Below, piece by piece: positions 40,588-49,895 of a DNA stretch of 64,000 bases. The translations under genes were made by a program, and so were the position numbers. Location: contig NZ_BLAV01000001.1 in the NCBI RefSeq assembly GCF_009617875.1, positions 4,712,001 to 4,776,000 on the forward strand. The letters are read 5' to 3'. Each line of letters starts with the position of its first letter. Within the stretch, counting starts at the first letter, position 1. This DNA is from Prolixibacter sp. NT017 (GTDB lineage: Bacteria; Bacteroidota; Bacteroidia; Bacteroidales; Prolixibacteraceae). Below the pieces are notes generated by a model. That model did not search any database. It was not told where the DNA came from and saw only the letters and a list, made by a program, of their open reading frames with translations.

Positions 40588-41979
40588 ATGAGTGTGAAAC
40601 AAAAGACCATTGCGAAACCTGTTTCGGTGACAGGTATAGGACTCCATACGGGAGTAGAAGTAACGATGACCTTTAAACCTGCTCCCGAAGATCATGGTTT
40701 CAAATTTCAGAGGATAGATGTTGAGGGAAAACCGGTGATTAACGCCGATGTATCGAAAGTAAAGGGTACTTCGCGCGGAACGGTTCTTCAGGAAGGTGAA
40801 GTTGGGATTAGCACGATTGAGCACACGATGGCTGCTTTGCTTGGGATGGATATTGATAATGTGCTGATCGAGGTAGATGGTCCCGAAGCTCCCATTTTGG
40901 ACGGAAGTTCTGCTCCCATTGTAGCTACGCTGAAAGAAGCAGGCCTGGTTGAACAGGAAGCCCGTCGCGACTATTTCGAAATCAAGCAAAAAATTGTTTA
41001 TCGGAACGAAGAGCAGGGAATTGAGTTGATTGCGCTTCCGGACGATGAGTTTGCTCTGGATGTGATGATTTCCTATGATTCGGTAGTGTTGGGAAATCAA
41101 TTTGCGACGCTCAGTTCATTAAAAGACTTTGAAAAACAAGTGGCTCCTTGTCGTACGTTTGTTTTTGTGCGTGAGCTGGAAATGTTGTTGAAGAATAATC
41201 TCGTGAAAGGTGGCGATCTGGACAACGCGATTGTTATTATGGATCAGCAGATGCCTCAGCAGGAGTTGGATCGCATTGCCGACTTGTTTAATCACGAGCA
41301 TGTTCAGGTCGATAAGATTGGTGTTTTAAATAATCTGGATCTGCATTTCGAAAACGAATGTGCCCGCCATAAGTTGCTTGATGTGATTGGCGACCTGGCC
41401 CTTGTTGGAAAGCGCATCAAAGGGCGAATCATAGCCCGTCGTCCGGGACACATGGCTAACACGGAGTTTGCCCGGATTCTCCAGAAAGAATGCAAGCGTC
41501 AGACGGCTCTGAACTCAGCACCGGAATACGACCCCAACGAGACTCCTTTATACGATATTAACGAGATAAAAACGATGTTGCCGCACCGGTCTCCATTCCT
41601 TTTGGTTGACAAAATCATGGACAAAGGAGACGATTTCATTATCGGAGTGAAAAACGTGACCATGGATGAGCCGTTTTTCAGCGGTCATTTTCCGGATGAG
41701 CCGGTTATGCCCGGCGTTCTGATGGTGGAAGCCATGGCGCAATGTGGGGGTGTGTTTGTGATTAGTTCATTACCTTCCGACGGGAATTACTCCACTTATT
41801 TCATGAAACTTGACAACATTAAGTTTAGAAAGAAGGTGGTGCCAGGCGATACATTGATATTTAAATTGAAGCTGGCAGGTCCGATTCGTCGTGGAATTGC
41901 TAATATGATTGGCTATGCTTTTGTTGGCGACACGGTTGTCTGCGAAGGCGAATTTATGGCCCAAATTGTTAAAAACTAA
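40588..41979 (+). CDS. lpxC-fabZ: Bifunctional LpxC deacetylase / FabZ dehydratase
   Basis: 463 residues, a fusion that is a hallmark of Bacteroidota. Residues 1-305 are LpxC, the zinc deacetylase that commits UDP-acyl-GlcNAc to lipid A: VTGIGLHTG (14-22), STIEHTMAAL with zinc His79, and HKLLDVIGDLALVG with further zinc ligands. Residues about 320-463 are FabZ, which dehydrates 3-hydroxyacyl-ACP: LPHRSPFLLVDKI and FSGHFPDEPVMPGVLMVEAMAQ with the catalytic His/Glu. The fusion joins two pathways that compete for 3-hydroxyacyl-ACP. 48 nt before lpxA. Confidence 0.97.
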   Translation: MSVKQKTIAKPVSVTGIGLHTGVEVTMTFKPAPEDHGFKFQRIDVEGKPVINADVSKVKGTSRGTVLQEGEVGISTIEHTMAALLGMDIDNVLIEVDGPEAPILDGSSAPIVATLKEAGLVEQEARRDYFEIKQKIVYRNEEQGIELIALPDDEFALDVMISYDSVVLGNQFATLSSLKDFEKQVAPCRTFVFVRELEMLLKNNLVKGGDLDNAIVIMDQQMPQQELDRIADLFNHEHVQVDKIGVLNNLDLHFENECARHKLLDVIGDLALVGKRIKGRIIARRPGHMANTEFARILQKECKRQTALNSAPEYDPNETPLYDINEIKTMLPHRSPFLLVDKIMDKGDDFIIGVKNVTMDEPFFSGHFPDEPVMPGVLMVEAMAQCGGVFVISSLPSDGNYSTYFMKLDNIKFRKKVVPGDTLIFKLKLAGPIRRGIANMIGYAFVGDTVVCEGEFMAQIVKN

Positions 41980-42027
41980 GATGATTCTGAAACGACAACC
42001 ATTGGTGTTGTCTCAAATTTTATAGTA

Positions 42028-42810
42028 ATGAAACAACCTTTAGCGTACGTTCATCCCGAAGCTCAGATTGCTGAAAATGTAGTCATCGAGCCCTTTACAA
42101 CTGTTGATAAGGACGTGGTGATTGGCGAAGGTTCCCATATTGGACCTAATGTTACCATTTTGCCGGGTACCCGGATTGGTAAGAATTGTAAAATATCTCC
42201 CGGAGCGGTGATTGGTGGTGAGCCACAGGACCTGAAATTCCAGGGAGAATATACTACCGTGGAAATTGGAGACAACACAACCATTCGCGAGTATGTAACC
42301 ATTAATAAAGGTACTGCTGCTAAAGGTAAAACGGTAGTAGGAAGTAACTGTCTCATCATGGCATATGTCCATATTGCCCACGACTGTGTGGTTGGAAACA
42401 ACGTTATTTTGGTTAACTATACCGGTTTGGCCGGTGAAGTTTTCGTTGACGACTTTGCTATCCTGGGTGGATATACAGCCGTACATCAGTTCTGCCATAT
42501 TGGTAAGCATGTGATGCTTTCGGGTGGTTCGTTGGTGCGGAAAGATGTTCCTCCGTACATCAAGGCAGGCCGTGAGCCGTTGTCATATGTTGGTGTGAAT
42601 TCTATCGGACTTCGTCGTCGTGGATATACCAACGAAAAAATCCGTGAGATGCAGGAAATCTACCGCCTGATTTATCAGAAAGGTTACAATAATACACAGG
42701 CGTTGGAAGTAATTGAAGCTGAGCTTCCTGCTTCCCGCGAGCGTGATGATATCTTGTTATTTGTAAAAGATTCGAAACGAGGAATTATCAAAGGATATTT
42801 CCCCGATTGA
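42028..42810 (+). CDS. lpxA: UDP-N-acetylglucosamine acyltransferase
   Basis: 260 residues. First step of lipid A synthesis: moves 3-hydroxyacyl from ACP to UDP-GlcNAc. N-terminal beta helix of hexapeptide repeats (VHPEAQIAENVVIEPF, VVIGEGSHIGPNV), catalytic base His118 in HIAHDC, then GGYTAVHQFCHIG and a helical C-terminus ([24 protein letters not shown] in outline). Ends before a bidirectional terminator shared with thiL. Confidence 0.97.
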   Translation: MKQPLAYVHPEAQIAENVVIEPFTTVDKDVVIGEGSHIGPNVTILPGTRIGKNCKISPGAVIGGEPQDLKFQGEYTTVEIGDNTTIREYVTINKGTAAKGKTVVGSNCLIMAYVHIAHDCVVGNNVILVNYTGLAGEVFVDDFAILGGYTAVHQFCHIGKHVMLSGGSLVRKDVPPYIKAGREPLSYVGVNSIGLRRRGYTNEKIREMQEIYRLIYQKGYNNTQALEVIEAELPASRERDDILLFVKDSKRGIIKGYFPD

Positions 42811-42830
42811 TGATATGATATTGAAAAAGA

Positions 42831-42862
42831 AAACCGCCTCCATTTCCGGGGCGGTTTTTTTA
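42831..42862. terminator. Bidirectional terminator of lpxA and thiL
   Basis: AAACCGCC (42831-42838) pairs with GGCGGTTT (42850-42857), followed by T on the plus strand; the minus strand also runs into a T-rich stretch. Confidence 0.85.
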
Positions 42863-42896
42863 TTGCTTGAGAATTTTTGAATGTTTTATTCTTGGT

Positions 42897-43937
42897 TCAC
42901 AGCGGGTTCCAGCCTTGCGCCATAAGCGGAATTTCCTGGCCACTGCCGGCGGTAACCAAATTAGTCCCTTCCGACTTTTCAGTAATATGGCCAATAACGG
43001 TAATGTCCGGATGATTCCGGATTTTGTCATAATCACCTACCGGGATGGTGAATAACAATTCATAATCTTCGCCTCCGTTCAATGCCGCAACCAGCGGATT
43101 GACATTTAACTCTTCCGCCATTTGTTTGGTCTGATCATCCATTGGGATTCGGTCTTCAAACAATTTGCAGCCGGTTCCCGATTCTTCACAGATGTGCATA
43201 ATTTCGGATGACAATCCATCTGAGATATCAATCATGGCGGTGGGATGAATTCCTTGTTCCTGAAAGATTCTCAACATGTCACGCCGGGCTTCCGGTTTTA
43301 ACTGTCTTTCCAGGATGTAGTCATAACCTTCCAACTGCGGTTGCATTTTTGGGTTCACTTTGAAGACTTCGTTTTCTCTTTCCAGCAATTGCAATCCCAT
43401 GTATGCGCCACCTAAATCACCACTGACACATAAAAGATCGGTTGGTTTGGCGCCGCTGCGGAAAACCAAATCTTCTTCTTCGGCTTCACCGATAGCGGTA
43501 ATGGAAAGCACCAGTCCCGTCATCGATGAGGTAGTGTCTCCTCCCACCAAATCAACTCCGTACGTGTCGCAGGCCAACCGGATGCCGGAATAAAGCTCGT
43601 CGAGTGCTTCGATGGAAAACTTCGACGATATGGCCATACTAACGGTAATCTGTTTCGGGATGGCATTCATAGCATAAACATCGCTGAGGTTGACCACCAC
43701 AGCTTTGTATCCTAAATGTTTTAACGGGACATACATCAGGTTGAAGTGAATTCCTTCCGTCAGCATATCAGTAGTTACGACCGTCTTTTTGTTATTAAAA
43801 TCTAAAACTGCACAGTCATCGCCAACCCCCTTGAGGGTACTTTTGTTGTGTATAGTAAGATGTGATGTAAGCCTGTTGATCAGGCCAAACTCTCCGAGTT
43901 CGGAAAGTTGATGAATTGTTCTTTTTTCGTCTGTCAT
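42897..43937 (-). CDS. thiL: Thiamine-monophosphate kinase
   Basis: 346 residues. Phosphorylates thiamine monophosphate to the active diphosphate cofactor. LSELGEFGLINRL, KGVGDDCAVLDFNNKKTVVTTDML (ATP/Mg site), VNLSDVYAMNA, GGDTTSSMTG, MIDISDGLSSEIMHI and GGEDYELLFTI are family hallmarks. The gene is divergent from the SUF operon and separated from it by 163 nt. Other thiamine genes are not in the window. Confidence 0.95.
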   Translation of the reverse strand: MTDEKRTIHQLSELGEFGLINRLTSHLTIHNKSTLKGVGDDCAVLDFNNKKTVVTTDMLTEGIHFNLMYVPLKHLGYKAVVVNLSDVYAMNAIPKQITVSMAISSKFSIEALDELYSGIRLACDTYGVDLVGGDTTSSMTGLVLSITAIGEAEEEDLVFRSGAKPTDLLCVSGDLGGAYMGLQLLERENEVFKVNPKMQPQLEGYDYILERQLKPEARRDMLRIFQEQGIHPTAMIDISDGLSSEIMHICEESGTGCKLFEDRIPMDDQTKQMAEELNVNPLVAALNGGEDYELLFTIPVGDYDKIRNHPDITVIGHITEKSEGTNLVTAGSGQEIPLMAQGWNPL

Positions 43938-44000
43938 ATAATAAAAGACCTCGAGGTTTTTTTTAGTAGGAATCAGGCTTCAAAAATAGCGCACATTTTA

Positions 44001-44008
44001 TATCTTTG
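44001..44008 (+). promoter_or_regulatory. Promoter -7 element of the SUF operon
   Basis: TATCTTTG, exact TAnnTTTG. At a 19-nt spacing the -33 position reads TTC. Start near 44015; the leader of about 85 nt contains GCGGTCT and AGACGCGC, which can pair partly. Confidence 0.55.
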
Positions 44009-44100
44009 CAACAATTTAAAAGCGGTCTATTTAAATGTGTTAACGGTGTGAGACGCGCATAGTGAAGAGGTGGGCCGGCTTTAATTAAATATTCGCAGTT

Positions 44101-45546
44101 ATGGAAGACCAAAATAAACTACTTGATAAAGTAACAAAGAGTGAATATCAGTATGGTTTTGTGACCAATATTGATTCCGATACGCTGGGAAAAGGGTTGA
44201 ATGAAGATGTGATTCGTTGGATCTCGGCCAAGAAGAAAGAGCCTCAGTTTATGCTTGATTTCCGTTTGAAAGCTTATCGCAAATGGCTGGAGATGGAAAT
44301 GCCGGACTGGGCTTACCTGAAAATCCCGGAAATCGATTACCAGGACATCATCTATTATTCAGCACCGAAAAAGAAAAAGGAATTGCAGAGTCTTGACGAA
44401 GTTGACCCTGAATTACTGAGCACTTTCGAAAAGCTGGGTATTCCGCTGGAAGAGCAGAAATTACTCGCCGGCGTGGCGGTAGATGCAGTGATGGACAGCG
44501 TGTCGGTGAAAACCACTTTTAAAGAAACACTTGCCGAAAAGGGAATTATCTTCAGCTCGTTCAGTGAAGCTGTTCAGGAGCATCCCGATTTGGTTCAGAA
44601 ATATTTGGGAATGTCGGTTCCCTCGACTGACAACTACTTTGCTGCGCTGAATGCAGCCGTTTTCTCCGACGGTTCGTTTGTTTACATCCCGAAGGGTGTT
44701 CGTTGCCCGATGGAACTTTCCACTTATTTCCGTATCAACGCGGCCAATACCGGTCAATTCGAGCGTACGCTGATTGTAGCCGACGACGATAGCTACGTTT
44801 CGTACCTCGAAGGTTGTACCGCTCCGATGCGTGACGAGAATCAGTTACACGCGGCCGTTGTGGAAATCATTGCACTCGATCGTGCAGAAGTAAAATACTC
44901 TACTGTACAGAACTGGTATCCAGGTGATGAAAACGGAAAAGGTGGTATCTACAACTTCGTGACAAAACGCGGATTGTGTAAAGGAGAATCGTCCAAAATT
45001 TTCTGGAATCAGGTGGAAACCGGTTCAGCCATTACCTGGAAATACCCGAGTTGTATTTTGTTAGGCGATAATTCGGTGGCTGAGTTTAACTCGGTGGCTG
45101 TTACCAATAATTACCAACAGGCGGATACCGGAACCAAAATGGTGCACATTGGCAAAAACACCAAGAGCACGATTATTTCGAAAGGTATTTCGGCCGGAAA
45201 AAGTGATAATTCCTACCGTGGTTTGGTGAGGGTGGCTCCCAAAGCGGAAAACGCAAGGAACTTCTCACAGTGCGACTCGCTCTTGCTTGGCGATACCTGT
45301 GGAGCACATACATTCCCCTACATCGAAGTTTCCAATAATTCATCGGTGGTGGAACACGAAGCCACTACATCGAAAATTGGTGAAGACCAGATTTTCTATT
45401 GTAACCAGCGCGGAATTTCAACGCAGGATGCGGTTGGAATGATTGTGAATGGTTATGCACGTGAAGTAATCAATAAATTGCCCATGGAATTTGCAGTGGA
45501 AGCACAAAAGCTATTGCAAATCAGCCTTGAAGGTAGCGTGGGTTAA
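44101..45546 (+). CDS. sufB: Fe-S cluster assembly scaffold SufB
   Basis: 481 residues. Forms the SufBC2D scaffold on which iron-sulfur clusters are built. The C-terminal half is a right-handed beta helix; the C-terminal region [33 protein letters not shown] in outline holds the conserved Cys and the His involved in cluster formation, and YLEGCTAP and KGICxG-like [10 protein letters not shown] are family-specific. First gene of the operon sufB-C-D-S-E-DUF59, all on the plus strand. Confidence 0.97.
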   Translation: MEDQNKLLDKVTKSEYQYGFVTNIDSDTLGKGLNEDVIRWISAKKKEPQFMLDFRLKAYRKWLEMEMPDWAYLKIPEIDYQDIIYYSAPKKKKELQSLDEVDPELLSTFEKLGIPLEEQKLLAGVAVDAVMDSVSVKTTFKETLAEKGIIFSSFSEAVQEHPDLVQKYLGMSVPSTDNYFAALNAAVFSDGSFVYIPKGVRCPMELSTYFRINAANTGQFERTLIVADDDSYVSYLEGCTAPMRDENQLHAAVVEIIALDRAEVKYSTVQNWYPGDENGKGGIYNFVTKRGLCKGESSKIFWNQVETGSAITWKYPSCILLGDNSVAEFNSVAVTNNYQQADTGTKMVHIGKNTKSTIISKGISAGKSDNSYRGLVRVAPKAENARNFSQCDSLLLGDTCGAHTFPYIEVSNNSSVVEHEATTSKIGEDQIFYCNQRGISTQDAVGMIVNGYAREVINKLPMEFAVEAQKLLQISLEGSVG

Positions 45547-45578
45547 TCAGATATATACGTAAGATAAGTTCAGAAAAT

Positions 45579-46331
45579 ATGTTAATTGTAAAAGACTTAC
45601 ACGCTAAAGTCGAAGGAAAAGAAATATTGAAGGGTATCAACCTCGAGGTAAATCCCGGAGAGGTTCATGCCATCATGGGACCTAACGGTTCAGGAAAAAG
45701 TACATTGGCTAACGTGTTGGCCGGTCATGAAAATTATGAGGTAACTGGTGGAGAGGTTACTTTCTTCGGAAAAGATCTGCTCGATATGGATGCAGATGTT
45801 CGTTCCAAAGAAGGTCTGTTCCTCAGTTTTCAGTATCCGGTAGAAATTCCGGGAGTGAGTATGGTCAATTTCCTGAAAACCGCGTTGAATGAGCATCGTA
45901 AATACCAGGGAAAAGATGAGCTGAAAGCCGGCGATTTTTTGAAACTGATGAAGGAAAAGAAAGCGCTGGTTGAAATCGATTCTCATTTGACCAACCGTTC
46001 TGTGAACGAAGGTTTCTCGGGTGGTGAGAAAAAGAAGAACGAAATCTTCCAGATGGCTATGCTCGAACCGAAACTGGCGATCCTTGATGAAACGGACTCA
46101 GGACTGGATATCGACGCGCTTCGTATTGTGGCTCACGGTGTAAATGCCTTGAAACGCCCTGATAATGCCACCATCGTGGTAACGCACTATCAGCGTTTGC
46201 TCGATTATATTGTCCCCGATTTTGTTCATGTTTTGTATAACGGTCGTATTGTGAAGTCAGCCGGAAAAGAGCTGGCACTGGAACTGGAAGAGAAAGGTTA
46301 CGACTGGATCAAAAAAGAGGTGGGAGCGTAA
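45579..46331 (+). CDS. sufC: Fe-S assembly ATPase SufC
   Basis: 250 residues. ABC-type ATPase that reshapes the SufB-SufD pair. Walker A GPNGSGKST (about 35-43), signature EGFSGGEKKKNEI, Walker B LAILDETDSGLDIDALR, and the H-loop THYQR. GLFLSFQYPVEIPGVS is typical of SufC. It starts 32 nt after sufB and ends 2 nt before sufD, so translation of C and D is coupled. Confidence 0.97.
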   Translation: MLIVKDLHAKVEGKEILKGINLEVNPGEVHAIMGPNGSGKSTLANVLAGHENYEVTGGEVTFFGKDLLDMDADVRSKEGLFLSFQYPVEIPGVSMVNFLKTALNEHRKYQGKDELKAGDFLKLMKEKKALVEIDSHLTNRSVNEGFSGGEKKKNEIFQMAMLEPKLAILDETDSGLDIDALRIVAHGVNALKRPDNATIVVTHYQRLLDYIVPDFVHVLYNGRIVKSAGKELALELEEKGYDWIKKEVGA

Positions 46332-46333
46332 AT

Positions 46334-47707
46334 ATGACTGAGGCGAAAAGAAATCAAGAAATCAATCAGCGGCTCGCCAACCTTTTTGAATCGAATGTTC
46401 ACCTTCTGGAAGATGGCGCGGCCGGTGTTCTCAATGCTGCACGCAAGCCGGCGATCGAGGCATTCCGGAAACAGGGAATTCCCGATTTTAAAACGGAAAA
46501 CTACAAGTATACCAATCTCGCGAAGATTTTTGCTAACGAGAATCACCGTCGGGTGTTTGCCTACGAGAAAAGCGACGTCAATCTGCACGAGCTTTTCCAG
46601 TGCGATGTTCCGGAACTGGATACCAATTTGGTGATGCTCACCAATGGCTGGTATTATTCCGGTAACGAGCAGCTGACAGACCTCCCGAAAGGTGTTGTGG
46701 TGACCAGTCTTCGCAAAGCTGCGGTTGAATATCCGGAGTTGGTTGAAAAATATTATGGCAAGATGGCGGATCCGGAAAAAGATCCGTTGACCGCATTGAA
46801 TACGGCTTTTGCCCAGGATGGTGTTTTTATTTATGTACCGCGAAGTGTTGTGGTGGAAAAGCCCATCCAAATCATCGACCTGATGAGAGGGACAGAGAAT
46901 ACTTACGCAACCCAGCGTAACCTGGTAATCGCCGAAGAGAACAGTCAGGTTAAAGTGATTTTCTGCGATCATACGCTTGACCCGCAGGATTACATGGTGA
47001 ATAACTTGACAGAGGCACACGTTGGTGAAAATGCGGTTGTCGATTTTTACAATCTGCAAAACCAGCATAACAAAGCGGTGAATCTGACTGGTCTGTATAT
47101 CCGTCAGGAGCGTAATTCCAATGTGCTGACCAATACTTTGTCTCTTCATGGCGGAATTGTTCGCAACAACCTGAACGTTCTCATCGATGGCGAGCATGCT
47201 GAAGCTAATTTGTATGGGCTGGCACTGACAGACAAAAGTCAACATGTCGATAATTTCACTTTCGTTGAACATGCGCATCCCGATTGTCAGAGCAACCAGC
47301 TTTTCAAGAATGTTTTGGATGATCAGTCCACCGGTGGATTTACGGGCCGGATTCATGTGGGACGTGGATCACACGGAACGTTGGCTTACCAGCGAAATAA
47401 CAACGTGTTATTGACAGGCACTGCGAAAATGAATACGAAGCCGCAGTTGGTGATTGATAACGACGATGTGAAATGTTCGCATGGAGCGACTGTTGGGCGT
47501 ATCGATGAGGAGGCTTTGTTTTACCTGAAGTCTCGTGGTATTGGTGAACGGGAAGCCCGCCTGATGTTGATGTATGCTTTTGCACACGAGGTGCTGCAGG
47601 AAGTTCGCGTCGAAAAACTGGGTGAACGAATTGATGAGCTGGTGAACAAGCGCCTGCGCGGTGAGGTGTCGAAATGTCACTCCTGTGTGATGGACTGTGA
47701 AAGCTGA
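46334..47707 (+). CDS. sufD: Fe-S cluster assembly protein SufD
   Basis: 457 residues, partner of SufB in the scaffold. The N-terminal helical domain (about 1-110, with PDFKTENYKYTNLAKIF) leads into the beta helix; GRIHVGRGSHGTLAYQRNNNVLLTGTAKMNTKPQLVIDNDDVKCSHGATVG in outline contains the conserved His and the DDVxCSHG motif. The C-terminal CHSCVMDCES is Cys-rich. Start codon is 2 nt after the sufC stop. A 116-nt gap with an inverted repeat separates it from sufS. Confidence 0.96.
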   Translation: MTEAKRNQEINQRLANLFESNVHLLEDGAAGVLNAARKPAIEAFRKQGIPDFKTENYKYTNLAKIFANENHRRVFAYEKSDVNLHELFQCDVPELDTNLVMLTNGWYYSGNEQLTDLPKGVVVTSLRKAAVEYPELVEKYYGKMADPEKDPLTALNTAFAQDGVFIYVPRSVVVEKPIQIIDLMRGTENTYATQRNLVIAEENSQVKVIFCDHTLDPQDYMVNNLTEAHVGENAVVDFYNLQNQHNKAVNLTGLYIRQERNSNVLTNTLSLHGGIVRNNLNVLIDGEHAEANLYGLALTDKSQHVDNFTFVEHAHPDCQSNQLFKNVLDDQSTGGFTGRIHVGRGSHGTLAYQRNNNVLLTGTAKMNTKPQLVIDNDDVKCSHGATVGRIDEEALFYLKSRGIGEREARLMLMYAFAHEVLQEVRVEKLGERIDELVNKRLRGEVSKCHSCVMDCES

Positions 47708-47770
47708 TTCGTTTCGTTTTAGCGAGAAAAACATCGCTTTTTCGCTTTCGCGGAAGGCACAAAGCATAAG

Positions 47771-47803
47771 CCGGGAGTTAGCGTTGAAAGCTTAACTTCC
47801 GGT
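47771..47803 (+). other. Inverted repeat between sufD and sufS
   Basis: CCGGGAGTTAGC (47771-47782) can pair with GCTTAACTTCCGG (47790-47802), one mismatch and one bulge, loop about 7 nt. No strong T run follows, so it looks like an mRNA stem that could set relative levels of scaffold and desulfurase genes rather than a terminator. Confidence 0.5.
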
Positions 47804-47823
47804 TCAATAATTTTATTCACATT

Positions 47824-49041
47824 ATGAGTCTCGATTTCCGGAAAATTAGAAAGGATTTTCCCATCCTTGACCAGCAGGTTCACGGAAAGCCACTGGCCTA
47901 TCTCGACAATGCCGCTACTACGCAGAAACCCCGGGTTGTTCTCGATAAGGTGGAAGAATATTACCTGAAGACCAATGCCAATATTCATCGCGGGGCTCAT
48001 TTTATGGCCAACGAAACAACCGAAGCTTTCGAAGGTGCTCGCGAAACAGTGCGGCAGTATATCAAAGCAGGCGATCGGGGCGAGATTATTTTCACGCATG
48101 GAACGACCGAATCGGTCAACCTCGTTGCTTATTCTTTTGGTGAAGCGTTCGTTTCGGAAGGTGACGAGATTGTAGTTTCTGAGCTGGAACATCATGCGAA
48201 CATTGTTCCCTGGCAATTGCTTTGCGAGCGGAAGAAAGCAACACTGAAAGTATTACCGTTCGACGAAAAAGGCGTTCTGAAAATTGAAGAGCTGGATGGT
48301 TTGCTAACTGAGCGCACCAAGTTGGTAGCGATGAACCATGTGTCAAATACACTGGGGACGATCAATCCGGTTGAGAAGATTGTCGAGATTTCACATAAGC
48401 GAAATATCCCGGTGTTGCTCGACGGGGCGCAGGGAATTGCCCATTATCCGCCGGATGTACAAAAGCTCGATTGTGACTTTTACGTTTTCTCCGGTCACAA
48501 AATTTACGGCCCTACCGGGATTGGCGTTTTGTACGGAAAGCGGAAATGGCTGGAGCAAATGCCACCTTTCATGGGCGGTGGGGAGATGATTTCGGAGGTG
48601 AAGTTTTCCGGAACGACCTTTAATGAACTGCCCTATAAATTTGAGCCCGGGACGCCCAATTACGTCGGAGCTATTGCGTTGGGAACGGCTATAGAGTATG
48701 TTCAGTCGCTCGGAGTTGACAATCTGGCAGTTCGTGAACAAGAATTATTGAAACTGGCGACAGGGAAACTGAAGTCAATCGAAGGTGTTCGGTTCTTCGG
48801 AGAAGCTGAAAATAAGGTAGGTGTCATCTCTTTCGAGATTGATGGGATTCACTCGTTCGATTTAGGTACGCTTCTTGATCAACTGGGCATAGCAGTCCGT
48901 ACCGGGCGCATGTGCACCGATCCGATCATGGATCATTTTGACGTACCCGGAATGACGCGGGCTTCGTTTGCATTTTATAATACAGAAGAAGAGGTTGAGA
49001 CGCTGTACAAGGCCCTGATTCGTATCAAGGGAATGTTTTGA
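47824..49041 (+). CDS. sufS: Cysteine desulfurase SufS
   Basis: 405 residues, PLP enzyme that takes sulfur from cysteine as a persulfide. PLP Lys226 in SGHKIYGPTG, LDNAATTQKP and THGTTESVNLVA at the cofactor site, and the persulfide Cys364 in RTGRMCTDP. Group II enzymes usually read RxGHHCxxP; here the His pair is Arg-Met. It hands sulfur to SufE, encoded 51 nt downstream. Confidence 0.96.
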   Translation: MSLDFRKIRKDFPILDQQVHGKPLAYLDNAATTQKPRVVLDKVEEYYLKTNANIHRGAHFMANETTEAFEGARETVRQYIKAGDRGEIIFTHGTTESVNLVAYSFGEAFVSEGDEIVVSELEHHANIVPWQLLCERKKATLKVLPFDEKGVLKIEELDGLLTERTKLVAMNHVSNTLGTINPVEKIVEISHKRNIPVLLDGAQGIAHYPPDVQKLDCDFYVFSGHKIYGPTGIGVLYGKRKWLEQMPPFMGGGEMISEVKFSGTTFNELPYKFEPGTPNYVGAIALGTAIEYVQSLGVDNLAVREQELLKLATGKLKSIEGVRFFGEAENKVGVISFEIDGIHSFDLGTLLDQLGIAVRTGRMCTDPIMDHFDVPGMTRASFAFYNTEEEVETLYKALIRIKGMF

Positions 49042-49092
49042 ATTTTATCGTAAGTTTGTTCCCTTGATTTTGATTCAAAGCAGTTTTTCGTT

Positions 49093-49524
49093 ATGACTAT
49101 TGAAGATATACAACAGGAAATCGTTGAGGAGTTTTCGGTGTTCGAAGATTGGATGGACAAGTACGCCTACCTGATTGAACTAGGGAATGAACTGGAACCC
49201 ATTGATGCGAAATATAAGATTGATGACAACCTGATTCGGGGATGCCAGTCACGGGTGTGGCTTCATCCTGAAAAGGACGGTGATAAAATTCTGTTTGAAG
49301 CAGAAAGTGACGCGATTATTGTGAAAGGCCTGGTGGCTTTGTTGCTGCGTGTACTTTCCAATCGTTCACCGAGGGAGATAATCGATGCCGATTTACATTT
49401 TATCGATGACATCGGATTGAAACAACATTTGTCTCCTACACGTTCAAATGGATTACTGGCCATGGTGAAACAGATGAAACTTTATGCTCTGGCCTACGAA
49501 AAACTTTCACAACAGGAGGGTTAA
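49093..49524 (+). CDS. sufE: Sulfur acceptor protein SufE
   Basis: 143 residues. Accepts sulfur from SufS on Cys51 (IRGCQSRVW), the same position as in E. coli, and passes it to the SufBCD scaffold. WMDKYAYLIELGNELEP is the family N-terminus. The stop lies 3 nt before the DUF59 gene, showing translational coupling. Confidence 0.96.
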   Translation: MTIEDIQQEIVEEFSVFEDWMDKYAYLIELGNELEPIDAKYKIDDNLIRGCQSRVWLHPEKDGDKILFEAESDAIIVKGLVALLLRVLSNRSPREIIDADLHFIDDIGLKQHLSPTRSNGLLAMVKQMKLYALAYEKLSQQEG

Positions 49525-49527
49525 GAA

Positions 49528-49833
49528 ATGGATGAAAGAATTGACAAAATAATTGCCAGCCTGAAAGAGGTTTACGACCCGGAAATTCCGGTCAATGTAT
49601 ACGATTTGGGCATGGTTTACAGTGTTGATGTGGATGAACACAACACGGCCAACGTACTAATGACATTAACGGCTCCGAATTGTCCCGCCGCCGACATGAT
49701 TGTTTCGGATGTGGAATACATGACGAAAAAGGTGGACGGCGTTGAAGATTGCAAGGTGGAGATTACTTTTGACCCGCCGTGGGATAAGTCGATGATGTCC
49801 GAAGAGGCGCGACTCGAACTCGGCTTCATGTAA
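49528..49833 (+). CDS. DUF59/MIP18-family Fe-S protein (SufT-like)
   Basis: 101 residues. IIASLKEVYDPEIPVNVYDLGMVYSVDVD and MTLTAPNCPAADMIVSDVE in outline, with the conserved Cys in NCPAAD, identify the DUF59 family, whose members help mature iron-sulfur proteins. It closes the operon after sufE (3-nt gap) and is followed at 8 nt by a terminator. Confidence 0.93.
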   Translation: MDERIDKIIASLKEVYDPEIPVNVYDLGMVYSVDVDEHNTANVLMTLTAPNCPAADMIVSDVEYMTKKVDGVEDCKVEITFDPPWDKSMMSEEARLELGFM

Positions 49834-49840
49834 AATATTT

Positions 49841-49868
49841 AACCATCACATATTGTGATGGTTTTTTT
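49841..49868 (+). terminator. Terminator of the SUF operon
   Basis: AACCATCACA (49841-49850) pairs perfectly with TGTGATGGTT (49854-49863) with a 3-nt loop, then T. It isolates sufBCDSE-DUF59 from queG. Confidence 0.9.
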
Positions 49869-49895
49869 GTCAGAAAATATCGTACCCGGAAACGA

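Noticed and set aside
43945..43975. Terminator at ACCTCGAGGT upstream of thiL
   Set aside because: The palindrome leaves no workable loop and lies at the 5' side of thiL and of the SUF promoter.
46298..47356. 352-residue minus-strand frame opposite sufD
   Set aside because: sufD is certain from its motifs and operon; the antisense frame has no recognisable domain.
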